In this document: piece by piece, positions 12,132 through 24,765 of the stretch
How positions within the stretch are numbered: the stretch's first letter is position 1
How the letters are laid out: each line of letters starts with the position of its first letter
Assembly: GCA_033030425.1 (NCBI GenBank)
Contig: JAUFSD010000018.1
Span: 1,364,001-1,428,000, forward strand
DNA length: 64,000 nucleotides
Direction of reading: 5' to 3'
Origin: Verpa conica
Taxonomy: Eukaryota; Ascomycota; Pezizomycetes; Pezizales; Morchellaceae
Translations under genes and position numbers: made by a program
Notes under the pieces: model-generated
The model's input: only the letters and a program-made list of their open reading frames with translations
The model's database searches: none
Told to the model about the DNA's origin: nothing

Positions 12132-13404
12132 ATATATGCCGGTAAAGTTGACCCCGCTCCGTTGGTCCCAATTAAGTGATCCCGCAAAGTGAACCCTTCG
12201 AAAAGCCCAGACTAACCCTAACCCATATCACGTGGCACATAACATTTCACACCCAGTCTATAAGTGTTTCCGGAATACAGTAAAGGGAGTTACCTAAGAC
12301 TGGCAAACTTCAACTCGTTAGGAACTATTGGGAAAGTTTGTTTACTACCGCGAAGCTACATTATTAGTGTATAAATTCCCCACTATGGTGGACATACAGA
12401 GCCTTGTTGGTAGATGAAAGTGAAAACGTATTGTTAGTTGTAGGATTTTATATATCAGAGATTATTACACTAGGTCACACTAAATTCAGATCTTTATTCA
12501 TAAGTTACATACGAGCATTTCATGCGCCAATCATGAAGCCGGCAACCATCAGTATGATATGCCTTGCGTGCGAGATTTAGAGGTCGGCAGTTCTAGGTGG
12601 GAGCTTCGGCAAAACTTGTTAAATTAAAGGATCGATGGAGTTATACTATTGGTTTTCGAAAAGAACGCATGTTAACGCAGCCTACGTAAGATCCAAGCAA
12701 TAACTAGTTGAAATACTATAGTACATCTTTACCACTTCCACCAACTCAGACCCCTTATTATGTGAAAGAAGAGATCTGGAAATTCATAGTTGGCATCTAG
12801 AGGCGCAACAAAAAGACAGGTGAATAATATCGGTGGGGGCCATTAAAAAGAAAGGAATAGGGAATACAAAAGATATCAGAGGCCTAGAATTACATGACTA
12901 AGTAGAAATAATAAAATTCAAAAGGGGCAGATGAAATTACAGCCACTGGCGTTTATTTCCTCCTATAAGCGTCATAGTAGACAACATATGTGTGACAGAA
13001 CCCATGCTCTTATAAATTCGCTACTAGCTGTGATGGGGTAACAACGGATACGGAAGTTTTCAAATAAGGTAAAAGGGAGTAACGGGAGCTAGAGAAGGTA
13101 AGGGGGCAAATAAATAGAACCTTCCCAGGTACAGGTTTACTAGTCCTTATACCCCAAAGAGTTGAATATGAGTACTCGTAAATGGAGCGCGCAAGCTTCG
13201 GCCGAAAGGGGGGCTCGGTAATAGTTCAATTGCAAAGGCGGAAGAACCATTACCTGTTGACTAGATATTGACAAGAATAAATTGGGATTTTCCATATTGC
13301 TGGGTAGATCTGGACTTAGAGGCCGGAACCGTAAGAGTTAATTATTATATTCCCCTACGTCAGGCAATTCAACGGTGCTAACTCCTTCTGTTTCTCCCTC
13401 GTGT
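12132..13404. other. Intergenic, nothing recognised
   Basis: AT-rich spacer between two minus-strand genes. Open frames are very short, and no repeat, RNA gene or transposon remnant was recognised. Confidence 0.6.
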
Positions 13405-14904
13405 TTATCGCTCAGGGCGAATAAGTCCATGTTCTTCAATCGTAGACAATAGCCTTTCAGAGCTGAAAGCATTTCCCGCTGCTTGCATGTCCGCCCCACT
13501 CCGCAGTAACACCTGAGAAATTTCGGCATACCCCCATCCCCAGTCATTCTTCTGGTCTCGGTTCGCTCCCCGTTCCAATAGTATGCGAACTATACTTTCA
13601 TGTCCTTGAATTATAGCGTGAATTAATGCTGTGTTTCCCCATCGATTATCGGCATTGATATCTGCGCCCAGCTCAAGCAGTGAACAAACAATCTTATAAT
13701 ACCCCATCCACGCTGCGATTGTTAATGCTGTGTTCTCGGCGGTATTATCTCTTGCTTCTTTGTCCGCTCCAGCTTCTAGCAGAATATCGACAATCTCGTG
13801 ATGTCCCTCAAGCGCAGCTATTAGCAATACCGAGTCCCCATGCGTGTCCTTCACCTCTGTTCCTACACCTTGCACTAGGAGCATGTTAACCTCTTCCACA
13901 GCCCCCTCCCGCACAGCTCGTATCAATGCTGAGTCACAGTACTTGTCCTAATCTCAGTGATTAGATTACGCTCATTCAGTTATCAAACACAAATTTATCT
14001 CACCGGCTGGCTGTTTATTGCTATATTAGTTTCAGCTTTATACCAGTATGAATTATAAAGTTCTTCGCTACTTATCGGCAAACAGTAGACGGAAAGGTTG
14101 GATATTTCTGATAAACTTATCCCTGAGAGAATAGAAATCCGTGACGTGTATGCTTTGGGGTTCGAAATAGATGCTCTTGAGCTACGAAGAAGCGCTTTTT
14201 GGTATAATCGAGTACTGAGCAGAGCCCTCTCAAAGGCGGTACGGATTGAGCTAGTTGTATTTATGCTGTCTATTATGCTGGAACTATCCGCGGGTATCGG
14301 CATTGATGTTGATTCCCCCGATTCAATTGCCTCCAGGCGGCGTGCCATCTCAGTATTGGTTGCCACTAACTGTTTAATTATTTTACACAGCCTACTGGTA
14401 TTATCCATTGCTTCACTATGTGTTTTACTGGATAGGTAGGTTAGCGAGAGTACCTGCTGAGAGGGCCATAACACACCATGTTAATATCGTAAGCATTAGC
14501 GTCAGGGAAGATTTATGTTGCTGTAGTTGCTTAATATGAGGAGTGATTGAAGACTCCGCGAACATCCACTTCATCCGGCCGCGCAGACCGTCCAAGCCAG
14601 ATAGTCCCAAATTATTCACCACACGCTCCAACTCAGAGAATGTACACACACACCCAGTCAGAGTAATAACAACCTGCTCAATATCAATCATCGATGCTCG
14701 GGAAATGTCGGGCCGTGACATTCCGAGAACGAATGACTGTAACTGGGAGAGTATAAGTGTGAAGGCATGAATTTCAGTTTGAACGGTACGGGCGAGGCTG
14801 GGGGTACTGGAGTAAGAAGAGACCAGCTGTTGTACAGTTGAGGCTATTTGAGCACCGGCAATAAGTAGACCAGCGATAGATGCAGTAATAGAAAGAGGGT
14901 CCAT
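13405..14904 (-). CDS. Fungal STAND N-terminal domain plus ankyrin-repeat protein
   Basis: Three exons: 14904-14477, 14427-14004, 13941-13405; 462 aa. The 49-bp and 62-bp introns (donors GTGTGT and GTGAGA) keep the frame. The start MDPLSITASIAGLLIAGAQI is the hallmark of the fungal N-terminal domain found at the head of many STAND proteins (helical, HeLo-like in general architecture). A Ser/Thr-rich middle region follows, then about four ankyrin repeats (for example GHHEIVDILLEAGAD, GHESIVRILLERGAN) ending at RPER. No NACHT or NB-ARC ATPase lies between the N-domain and the repeats, so it is either an NTPase-less relative of an NLR or a shortened one. The last repeat (AEISQVLLRSGAD) follows a region where the frame may include an unrecognised splice, so the exact C-terminus is uncertain. 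Probably cytosolic signalling or adaptor; the partner is unknown. Confidence 0.75.
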
Positions 14905-17184
14905 GAGGGCAGTTGTGTACTGACTATTGAATACCAAGAGCTGATGTATGATTAGGAAGCGGGGTAATAACCATCGCCGCCTGCACTGCCACTGGGTCCA
15001 GTTAGGGAAAAGCTTGGTCTGGCGGTAGTACATACATCCAAAGCCTCCAAGACGGGTTTGCACTTTGCCAGCAGAAAAAAAGAGTTTTGTAGGATGAGGT
15101 TTAAGCGATGCCACAACTACAAAGAAATAATTCACTAGGAGAGGTAGGCATACTAAAGAATGTATAGAGAATCGAATCCGATTATGAACTGAGATATTAC
15201 CAGGGTGGTTGTAGAGCTAGGACTAACCCCGGTATATCGTCTCGGTAGGCCATACAGCAAGTAATAGCGATCCGTTAGTAAGCAACGCTTTTCTATCCAC
15301 CAGGGGCATCTTCCTAGACGGCTTGTAAACGTCCCCCGCTATACTTATTGGGAGACTACACGGCTATTTATATTTCAGGTTGGGGAAGGTCATTGATGTC
15401 TTACACGAGCAAATAGAATAGTTTCGAGAGTTTTTTCCGGTACCACTATCATCGGGATAGTGAACATTGCCTTTTAGTGTCCGGTGATTGATGTCCTTTT
15501 TTGATAGCCGACGGTACCCCCCCCAACCCTGAGATCTAACTGGGATTCATAATCCGTATGGTCTATCACGATATTCTCCCTTAATTCTCTCCCGGCGGCC
15601 AGTGTTGCCCCTCACCCTGAATCTGCCTGACCCAGAAATAGAGTCAATGCCGTATCAATGCAGAGGAAATGCGTCGCTAAAATCATTACACGAGCATAGG
15701 AGTCTATAACCGAGGCTTCTCACTAGAAGAAAGTCGTCGGCGACAGGGAAGTAGGTACTTGTTCGGTATTGTAGTGAAAGGAGTATTTGACATATGCTTC
15801 GAAACTCACTAGCATCGAGCAGCATGCCAATGCTGAGATGTCAGTAATACGGCAACACCCCAAAAACAGAGAGGGATTTGCCTATCAGATACTGGAAGGT
15901 GTCTATGGAAACTGATAAGTTTAATTGCAAACGAGATAAGTGAGCGAGTAATTTGGTGAGCTATAATCCTTAATACCGGGGAAGCGAGCGAACGGTTTAG
16001 TGAGTTATGTGGGGTATGCTCACCGCGATGATATCCTATGAAATTTATTAGCAAGTCATATCTAACTACACTCTTGTCCAAATACCCATGAGGAGTATAC
16101 AGACAGAGTCAATCAAGATTATCATGCTAAGGTGATATAAACCATGATTGATAAGAAATCACCCAACATAATACACCAAATTGTGATAACCAGACCCGAG
16201 GCTACCGAAGGCCTACCCTATACCATAGAATGCAGTTTTGTTTATTAAAATGAGTGTAGATATGTCACACATAGCTCTTTGCATCAGTGGTGGACTAACT
16301 GTAGGAAGCCCCACTGCCTCCTTCACCAAAGAGTCTAACATGCATATTAATACCTTATTACCCGATTTCTTTACTGATAAACCATGACTCCTCAGACCTC
16401 GGCGACTCGCTTACCGCCTTCATCGGAGAGGTTATCAGTGCAGAATACGATATCATATGCGGCTCTTTGTATCGGTGGTGGACTTACTGTAAGAAACCTC
16501 ACTGCCCCTATTCAACAAAGAGACTAACACATATCAGCACCGTTGTTGCTAGGAATATGTCATACCCAGCCCTGGAAAGGTGGTGGACTGATGATGAGAA
16601 ATCTCACTGCCTCCATTCAACGCAGGGTCTGACGCGTATATTGACACAAGGTGGTGGGTTGCAAAGGTTGAAAAGTTGTGTGCTTCGTCGGAAGAGATAG
16701 GGGGCTTCGGGTGATATTGTCTAGGACGGAGCCACTATAGTATTATAGGGCACGCCACACGCCACACTAAACATGCTCAGCAGATAGGGAGGATTTAAAA
16801 CACAGTCCTAAGCTTCGAGCCGCCAATATAAGCTTGTGATATCAACCTAGAGTACTGGAAAAAAGATTTTTATCTGACCACCTTAAAAAGCCCTTCTACT
16901 TAGCTCAGGACATACATAAATATAACTAAGACACTGCCGAGAGCTCCATCATTAAAGAATACCATAGGAATCATACAATTTTTATCCTAACGTAGAAGAT
17001 ACATACATAGCAATCTGTATCAAGTGCAAAAGTAATCTCTACAGCACACAATATCCATATTTCGGTATTACGCGACTTTATCGATCCCTCTATCTAAACC
17101 TCTCTTCTAGTCTTGCCCCATTATCTTTGACATTGGCGATACCAATAGATAAAGCCCTCTTAACCCGGTCATTAAGCTGCTTAT
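14905..17184. other. Long intergenic region with three degenerate repeats
   Basis: Mostly featureless and AT-rich. Three imperfect copies of a unit of about 70-80 bp lie near 16274-16342, 16462-16530 and 16570-16636. In one frame they encode variants of WWT-x-C-x-K-P-H-C. No intact gene was recognised. Confidence 0.5.
16274..16636 (+). repeat. Three diverged copies of a coding-like repeat
   Basis: Each copy reads GGTGGTGGACT...CACTGCC...TTCA with about 70-75% agreement by eye. The spacing is unequal (about 188 and 108 bp). Reading on the plus strand, all three preserve a Trp-Trp-Thr motif followed by Lys-Pro/Ser-His-Cys, but copy 1 ends in a stop. This suggests debris of a repetitive protein gene rather than a non-coding satellite. 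Confidence 0.45.
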
Positions 17185-18478
17185 TCACTTGACAAGTGAT
17201 TGCATATCGGGTACACCCTTCCCCAAACCCCCAGTAGATGTTCCATGGTCATCTTCTGGCCCGCACCAAATGACCTCTGCAACTCCATTAATAGTATCAA
17301 AGTCAATAAGGATTTTGTAGATAGTACAATAAAAGAAATGCCCAAAAGAAGTAAATCCTTGACCCCATGGTACAATCTTCCCGTCAGAAACCCTAATTGG
17401 TGCCCACATACCGCTCGTATACCGGGATACATCATTGTCACGATGAGACTTATTCCGAAACCCGCCTTCCACAATTATATTAGCCAGTAATTTTAAGCAC
17501 AACTGTTCAAATTTACCATATGTGTAGGCTACTTGAGGGGTAAATAGTAACTCTTTGTCCATCACTATTTCCGTCTCTTCGGTATAGCTAACACCAAGTA
17601 GCGGGAGTCGAGACTCACGAACTTGCTGCTGTCTTTCCCGGAAAAGTGCCGGTGTCATTGATAAAAAGCTAGTCCCAAGGTTACGGTGAAAACGAATCGC
17701 ATCTCTAAAGTGAGATTCGAGATTTTCCCGTGGGACCACCTTGTAGATTGCATATGTACCAAAGCTGTATCCAGGTTCCATACCTGCCCGGTAGCCAATT
17801 GCTTTCATTATTCCCCCTGTTTGTGCATGATTACACCTGATTGAGTCATAGAATTTCTGGTCTCGGCGGACATAGTCGAAGTTGAATTGTAGTTCTCCAA
17901 GTTGATCTGTTGGCTTTTCTGAGGTTCGCTTCAAATTGGTCTGGTTGCTGTATTGGACAAGGGGCTAAATTGGTATTGAACCAAGGTATAGTATTGGAGG
18001 TTTGTATAGCTGTAATTGTCATAAGTTTATTCCTATAAAAAAGTTAGTTAAAAGGTATTAAAAGTAATAGAGAAAATTACCTATCAACTAGAATAATACA
18101 CATATCTGTACCAACAATAGAAGCAGCAAAATAAGTAATTGATTTTTGATCCTGCCCCTCCCCCTCCCAGCTAGAGACAGCTGTATCCCACTCTGTCCTT
18201 GATATTGGTATACCATGCCCATGTAAAGCAAATTGGACCCTAAGCCAAATACCATTCATTAATGGTATTCCTAGAGCCTTCCCATGGAAGTGCACATCTG
18301 TACCCTGGAAAGTAAAACCATGTTCCTCCCCCTCCAAACCTTCTAAAAGCTCCTTATTGGGAGGAGTAAGAGTAATCTTGCTGTGGAACTGTTTGTGTAA
18401 TTGTAGGTGGTAGGTGCCTGGTGGGATCTGTGCTGCTATCATGCGCTGCATGTCAAAGTAGGTAAAAGCTTCAGGCAT
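17185..18478 (-). CDS. Candidate Tet/JBP-like 2OG-Fe(II) dioxygenase
   Basis: Two exons: 18478-18081 and 17947-17185; 386 aa, with a 133-bp intron (GTAATT...TACAG). The start MPEAFTYFD is a true ATG. In the second exon, residues NKSHRDND supply an HxD pair and, about 65 residues later, DDHGT supplies a distal His. Between them are GMWAPI, a Gly/Phe-rich strand (FTSFGHFFY) and a hydrophobic run ending EVIWCG. This order (N-x-x-H-x-D, GMW, WCG..HGT) matches my recollection of the fungal Tet-like 2OG-Fe(II) oxygenase family, relatives of TET/JBP that oxidise 5-methylpyrimidines or related substrates and are often carried on fungal transposons. Substrate and nuclear location are inferences. The N-terminal exon is unfamiliar. 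The frame is intact, so the gene may be functional. Confidence 0.68.
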
Positions 18479-18658
18479 GCCGAGGATTTTAAAGTTTCAC
18501 GTAACGTTGCGCAAAAGTTCCGATGGAGGTTACGCAAAGCTGTAAGGGAGGCGAAGCCGTAGGAGTGCAAAGCTGTAGGAGGGCGTGGGTGGTGAACTGA
18601 GAGGAGCGTGGGTGAGGAAGTGAATTCTCACGATGGGAACTACCTATACATGTGCCTA

Positions 18659-19221
18659 TACTCGCATTTCAAGAAAGTGTTCGCCCACTTGGCAAAACAC
18701 ACCAAAAATCGGCTTTTTCAACACAACACCAAAAATTCCAAACATACCCAAATCACTTGCCCTTTAGGCATGGGGTAATCCTAGACAACTAATTTTATAT
18801 ATGTAGTTTGTGGAGTAGGAGATGCTGTCTAGGTAGAGTTATATTGGAGGTGTAAATACTTCTCTTGGGCATATTAGATCCCAACCATAAGGGCATTCTA
18901 ATTTTACCTGAAAGCCATAGCACACACTTTAGAGGCTCTCAAAAGCCTATAGCTTTATTTTGGGTTTATTTACACATATGTTGTTGAGCTATGCCTATGG
19001 ATAGAAGGGACTAAAACTCATACCACAGATAACTTACATAATTCAACCTAGAGAGCCCCTATCAATTTAAGACTTTGCTATGTTAATGATATAGGTCATA
19101 AATATCTTCTATTAAGAAGGCATGCTTTGAATATGTGTGTGGGATTTTTGGTGTTGTGTTGAAAAAGCCGATTTTTGGTGTGTTTTGCCAAGTGGGCAAA
19201 CACTTTCTTGAAATGCGAGTA
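18659..19221. mobile_element. MITE with ~95-bp terminal inverted repeats and TA duplication
   Basis: The body 18661-19219 (559 bp) starts CTCGCATTTCAAGAAAGTG and ends in the complement of that sequence. The inverted repeats extend about 95 bp with few mismatches (left 18661-18755, right about 19125-19219). TA dinucleotides flank both ends. The interior has no coding capacity. Terminal structure and TA target fit a Tc1/mariner-type non-autonomous element. It sits 183 bp upstream of the dioxygenase start codon, so it may carry part of that gene's promoter region. Confidence 0.88.
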
Positions 19222-19644
19222 CATGTACCTATATCTCAACTCCACCATAACAGGAGGAAAATGTATGAACCCTACAGAGAATATCTTTATTATTACCTGA
19301 AGAATGCATTCCACATCTTCCTTAGCAAAGCGAATTTTTTTTTTACATTCTTACTTTTAGAGTAGTCTGCCAATACCACCAATACCACCGAACCGCCAAT
19401 GTCACTTCCGGACTTTTGTAGCTACGTGCCCCCGTACTCCCCCACGGTATAGACTCCATGAGGGATGAGTTTAACATATTCTGGATAGAAAACCTGAAGG
19501 CTTTACTGATATAAATAATGCGAATACTCCGTCCAACGAAATTACGAATTCCCGGTTGCTACTTAGTTTGGTCCCTAGTCCATTCCATTTTATAGTGATT
19601 TATAAAATACATACAGTTTGATAATCTCCTCCATCTCAATGCCA

Positions 19645-21226
19645 TTACTTCTTGTTTTTTCTGCCCTTGGCTGGCCCCTTCGTTCCAACCGGCTCGATAG
19701 TATCCTTGATAATATGCTTTAATATATGTTTTCTCATATCAATGCTCTTTCCCCCTTGACGCCCAGAGGTCATACAAGGGCATACTGATGGAAGAGGGAC
19801 CTTCATATCATCCGCAACGGACTTGACTAGTTCTGTAGCCGCTGCAACTATATCCTCCCCCCAATAGATCTCACGACTCACAGCTGCTTCCTGAACGATT
19901 TTCATCAACTCGATCCATGACTCCAAACCTTGAGCAACAGCTCCTTTATTCGTGCTTTTTAGGGGTAACGCTAAGCACGATATGACGAAAGGCAACGAAG
20001 CCTCTAAATCGGAGACCGAACGGCTGAATTTTGTTTCAAGTGAGAAACACCGGAGAAGAGTTTCACTGTCTTCTTGTGCTGACTACGAATAGCCGATTAG
20101 AAACCCCCCGCGAAGAGTAACAACCGCGTGAATCCAGCCAGTAGGAATGGAAAAACCATCTTTAGATTCGGTAATGACAATCTGTCCACCACTCAGGCGG
20201 GAGGCAAGACGGCTAAACTTGAATAATTCATCGTCTGCCTCTTATACGTCGAAATGACTGTAGAAGACTGCCTCGTTTTGAGGGTTGGGTGGCCAGACCA
20301 GCCAGACCTTACGAGCTTGGTCGTAGTTGATAGAAATTGTCGACATGCCCCTGTCTATAAACTATTAGTCGAACTTTATTGTATAATTAGTAGGAAGGCT
20401 CAAATATACCGACATGCATATCAACAAACGCGAATCTTGGTGTTGCATTCATCCCATAGTAGCCTACTCTTTCTGAGTACAGAGTAGCGAGAGGAGGAGG
20501 TAAACCCATAGGATAGTCGTCGAACAACGCTTTTGGCTCAAGATCAACTGCATGGATAACATCTTGCGGCAAGTGACGTGCAAATATTAGCTGACTTGCT
20601 ATGTCCCATGTTGAATTTCCGGGGGGGTGGATTTTGGTGTTAGACTAAGCCAAGTAAGTATGGTTAATACTTCCACCCCGGTGAAGTCGAGACTTACCAC
20701 TACACCCTCCTTGAAAGCTTGACTAAATGCGAGATGAGCTGGAGGTTCTCCATTCTGCCACGCAAGGGAGGCCTTGAACAGCCTCGGTATATCTCTAGTA
20801 CAGAGCACATGCTCCGAGTCTTCCCATCTTTTGACAGGTTTGAAAGAATGAGCACTTGATGCTAATGTGGCCCAAATATTTGGCTTGAAATGTGGGTTTT
20901 CAAGTTCAAATTTGCGAATCGTTCTCCACGCGAGATCGACAGTAGTACTCTCGCACTTGAAGGGGCAGTTGTCATTGTGTAGGGGCTGGGAAGCTGGTCC
21001 AGGAACTTTGACTTTCTCTGTGCATCCATAGCTCTCCCATCGGCACCCCCGGTAACTAAACACCAAGAGAAGGGTAAGTAAATAACTCTCTTGAAACACC
21101 CTAGGGTAAATATGCATACCCTAAATTCCTCCGCTCGCGTTTCTTTCTAAAATTTTCTGCTTTTCTCTCCTCTGCTTCAGCAGCCATGCGAATTTTCTTC
21201 TGCTCTTTCCTGCTAAGCGTATCCAT
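19645..21226 (-). pseudogene. JmjC-domain protein pseudogene
   Basis: Exons: 21226-21120 (basic start MDTLSRKEQKK), 21055-20410, 20354-19645, with introns of 64 and 55 bp. The JmjC cupin is recognisable: GYYGMNATPRFAFVDMHVD provides the HxD iron ligands across the intron, then KVWLVWPPNPQN, and TGWIHAVVTL provides the distal His. The C-terminal part is helical and ends in a basic tail (KGPAKGRKNKK). JmjC enzymes are 2OG-Fe(II) hydroxylases, often histone demethylases. At least three lesions are visible: a one-base frameshift near 20600 (before WDIASQLIFARHLP), an in-frame TAA at 20242-20244, and an in-frame TAG at 20083-20085. Splice sites and iron ligands are preserved, suggesting recent decay or, less likely, sequence error. 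Confidence 0.8.
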
Positions 21227-24083
21227 TACTCCACGGCACTAGCAAACAAGTCAGTACTCCACTGTATTCACTACTCATTAGGGTACCACTCACTTCTTAA
21301 ACAGCAGTAGCAGTAGGTAACAAATGACGAGGACTTGAAAAGATATTTAGGCAGGCTATTAGAATGGCCCCCCTATTTCTTTCGAAAGAGTATGAGATAC
21401 GGTACGTAGTTGGTTCTTCTAATGCTCGAAGACAGGTGTGTGGGGGTGATATTGTGCACGGATATTGTACTGCAAGTCATTCCCCTGTTTTCGGATTCTT
21501 ATGCTATTTTAGGTCGTCCTTAGGTGAGACACGGAACGGTTGTTTAGTTCCGCGTAGGATGTTGGCAACGGACTACATCTTATAAGGTGCCTCGTTGTTT
21601 GGAAAACGTGAGCTGGGAAATACGCTTAAGGGCAGAGCATCAACCAGTAATCTTACCATACATCAATAGTGAAGAATAGTTGGGCAACTCGGGAAAAAAC
21701 TTGAAGGAAAGTATGAGTAGTCAGGAGCCTGTAATACTCTAAGATCATCAAGCAGAATTAGGGAACTGAAACTAAGGCACGTATCAAACAGGGATCTTTT
21801 ACCTATATGGGACCTACAAGCACAGCTAGTTTCTTTCCTTTTCTTATGTTAAATTACCATAGTGCTCTGTTCTACAGAAAAGGTCACCCCATACTTATCT
21901 TAGTTGCAGCAGGCGGTGTTGATCTTTTGGTTCGGCAAGAACTCTAGAGAAATATCGTTACCTGTATTCGTATAATTTTCCCGTTAAACCTATGCCATAA
22001 ATTCTAAATAAATATACTAATTAGAAGACTCTAGGTACTACACATAAGCTTTAATCGAAGTTAAAGTGGATGTATAGACAGCTTTCGGTAAAGAATCCAC
22101 TTAAGACAGATATCAAAAGAAGGACCTCTACGCCTTATTTTGTATATATTCAGCTTTTCCGCGATGCCAAACCCTAAACCAAGCCCGTCTACGGACCTTA
22201 CTTAGTAAAGCTTCCCGTTTTCACTTGACAATACCGACTTATGACAGCCGATATAGCTAACGAGTTAGCTATTACCAACACCTATGGAGAGAGACAACCC
22301 AGTGCCAGTTCATGTTGGTACTATCGCTATCTTAGTTCTCAGGCTATAATTTTTGGTACTACCGGAGAAGGATTGCCACCGAAACTATTCACGTGACTAC
22401 TCTTGGCACAGGTCTTGTTACCGGTACCATACAAGTAATTAGTTTCTAGCTGGCCATTCATCTTTAGTCAATTGGCCAATGTAGTTCATGTGCTACTGTG
22501 TCTCCAACCACATCTTAGTTAGAAGAATGGTTGGTTGTGCTAAAACTCCTCTACTTGTGCTCTAGGGTAAATACATACCAGAAAACGGGGGACTGGGTTA
22601 AGTGGTTGCAGTATAGGCTTTTGAATATACTCAATTATATACCATTCCTGGTGATACAAACTTCCAAGACCCATATGGTATTGAGAATAACAACTCAATT
22701 GTACATTTCAGGTGATTATATAATCACGAAACACAACTATATTTATATATCCACCCTCTTCTCTAGTGGTCCCCCTAGAGCACAAATACAAGTTATATAT
22801 ATCTGTCCTCAAATATAAGTGTTTACCTTAACTTACGAGTTCATGTAATTGGTGAGGGGGGGAAGAAGAAATGTAAGTATGGTGCTAAGCTAAGAGTTCT
22901 TAGTCAAAGGTACCGTTAAAGCGTAAGACAAGCGAAAAGGACTCGCACGGGGAAAATCCAAAGGGAATTTATTGTAGTATATAGGTATCGAGTAGTTACA
23001 GGAGAGCTCGATTACTATGGTATAGAAGGCCTGGCCTAGGAGCCGGTATATGTAGGTGTTCTGGAAACACCAGGGAACGAATCCCCCTAAACGAGTAATC
23101 GACTCTGAAGCGTGAATCATGCCTTATTTGGTAGGCTCTATGTATTATGATTAATCAGTCAATCAGTCATTACCGTAGAAATCTGTGGTAATAACCTGCT
23201 GAATTGATTGTCTAAAAGAGATAGAGAGATCTATCGATATATGCTCTAAAAAAGAAAACCCTAAACCCTCATATGGTATGCCTTTTACCTGGATCCTCAA
23301 ATCTAGCAAATAGGAAAACACGTGACTCATATATGAAGCCGCCTATCAGCTATCCTTATTAGGAAGCATTTACAACAAAATTGACAAAGTTATGGTGTTG
23401 CTTGGGAGTATGTGAATAGCTTAGTAGAATAGGAGAGTCTACAGAGAAGCGCTTCCATACCCCATATATATATATATCTCTATAGACCTATTGACGATAC
23501 CCTAAAACCTAATGGAACACTATTCCAAGCCCTCCATAGGCCTACTCAATATGTAGGCGTCACCACAGCACTTCCTACTAAGATACACACGCTATACCTA
23601 ATTAGGTAGCCATATCCCAACAAAATCGCCGGTAGGGGGTCGAGTGATACCCCATGACTCACCGAACGGGTGCGAAGAGTAGGCAAGCCTGGGGGTTAGA
23701 TAAGTCAAGAGCCAAAGTCAAGACTGTCCAAAGTTATACAAAAGAACACAGGGCATCAATGCCATCAGCAAGAGGTTCTCTCAGAGAAATCAGATTACAC
23801 CACCCCTACCTAAAGACAAAGTCGGGACATAAGTAGAGTTTTATCTCGTGGTTTAGCCGACTGTATCCGACTTCCAGCAAGTTAGGCAGGCAGGCATATT
23901 CCCAACTGACTGTAATCATGAATCTCCCTTACAGCCTCTGGTAGAAAAGATCGAGAAACAAGGGTAGCCGACAAGGGTTCTTGGGCCAATACTATTGCTA
24001 GAATCTTCGCCGAGAACGCGAAAGGCCAATCAAGGTCCCGAATCTAAGGTTTTACTTTTCTCGATCTTTTCTACCGAAGTCTG
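21227..24083. other. Intergenic, nothing recognised
   Basis: AT-rich with short open frames only. Contains a (TA)n(TC) microsatellite near 23466-23480 and no identified transposon or gene. Short frames around 22531-22818 have no protein-like features. Confidence 0.55.
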
Positions 24084-24230
24084 TACTCACAACAGGAATA
24101 AAGAACCTGAACATGCAAGTCTTATTTTCACCAATTAATATGTGTACTTTACTCGCTATAGACACAGCCTCCAACCAAAACCCTGACTTCAACAGTTGCA
24201 TGTTCAGGTTCTGTATGCCTGTTGCGAGTA
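24084..24230. repeat. 147-bp fold-back (MITE-like) element
   Basis: Starts TACTCACAACAGG and ends in the complement, CCTGTTGCGAGTA. The arms match over about 36 bp (AGAACCTGAACATGCAA in both) with a few mismatches, around a non-palindromic centre of about 75 bp. The TACTC terminus is shared with the MITE at 18661 and the twin hairpins at 40523, suggesting related transposition ends. Confidence 0.65.
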
Positions 24231-24765
24231 TGCTTCCCACACCCTCGGGATTCTACCTGCGTCTCGATTATGCAGGCACATATCCCCCTTATGCAGGTAC
24301 ATGGGGACCTAAACCAACCACTGTCTCTTCATTCTTCTCTGCTTCCTTCTGTAGGGTACTCTACTTTGAGTATATTAAAGTTGTTTTGTTATGGCCCTGC
24401 ACGTCTATTGCACTTATACCTATAATATACTAGGCTAGAACGCCACACGAGAATAATAATACAATATGAGAATCAATATGACCACATCACAACATAACTT
24501 ATTATAAGAAAGACTGGCCCACGCATAACTCCGCCAAAACTCACTCTTCAAAGAAACAGAACACTCCTAGTTCTTCTATTATTAAAGGTGCTGAAAGAAT
24601 TCCGCAATATTTATTAGCCTAAGACATCCTAGCATGCCACAAACACATTTATTAGAGGGTAGATAGGCCTAGCCGGAGGCTATTATGATATACCGATTTA
24701 TTTGTGATCTGGGATTTTGAGTTAGTATAAGGACGTAGCTTTGTAAGGTATGTCTGCCCACGTAT

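Noticed and set aside
12215..12235. CTAACCCTAACCC, telomere-like
   Set aside because: Only two units, expected by chance; not an interstitial telomere.
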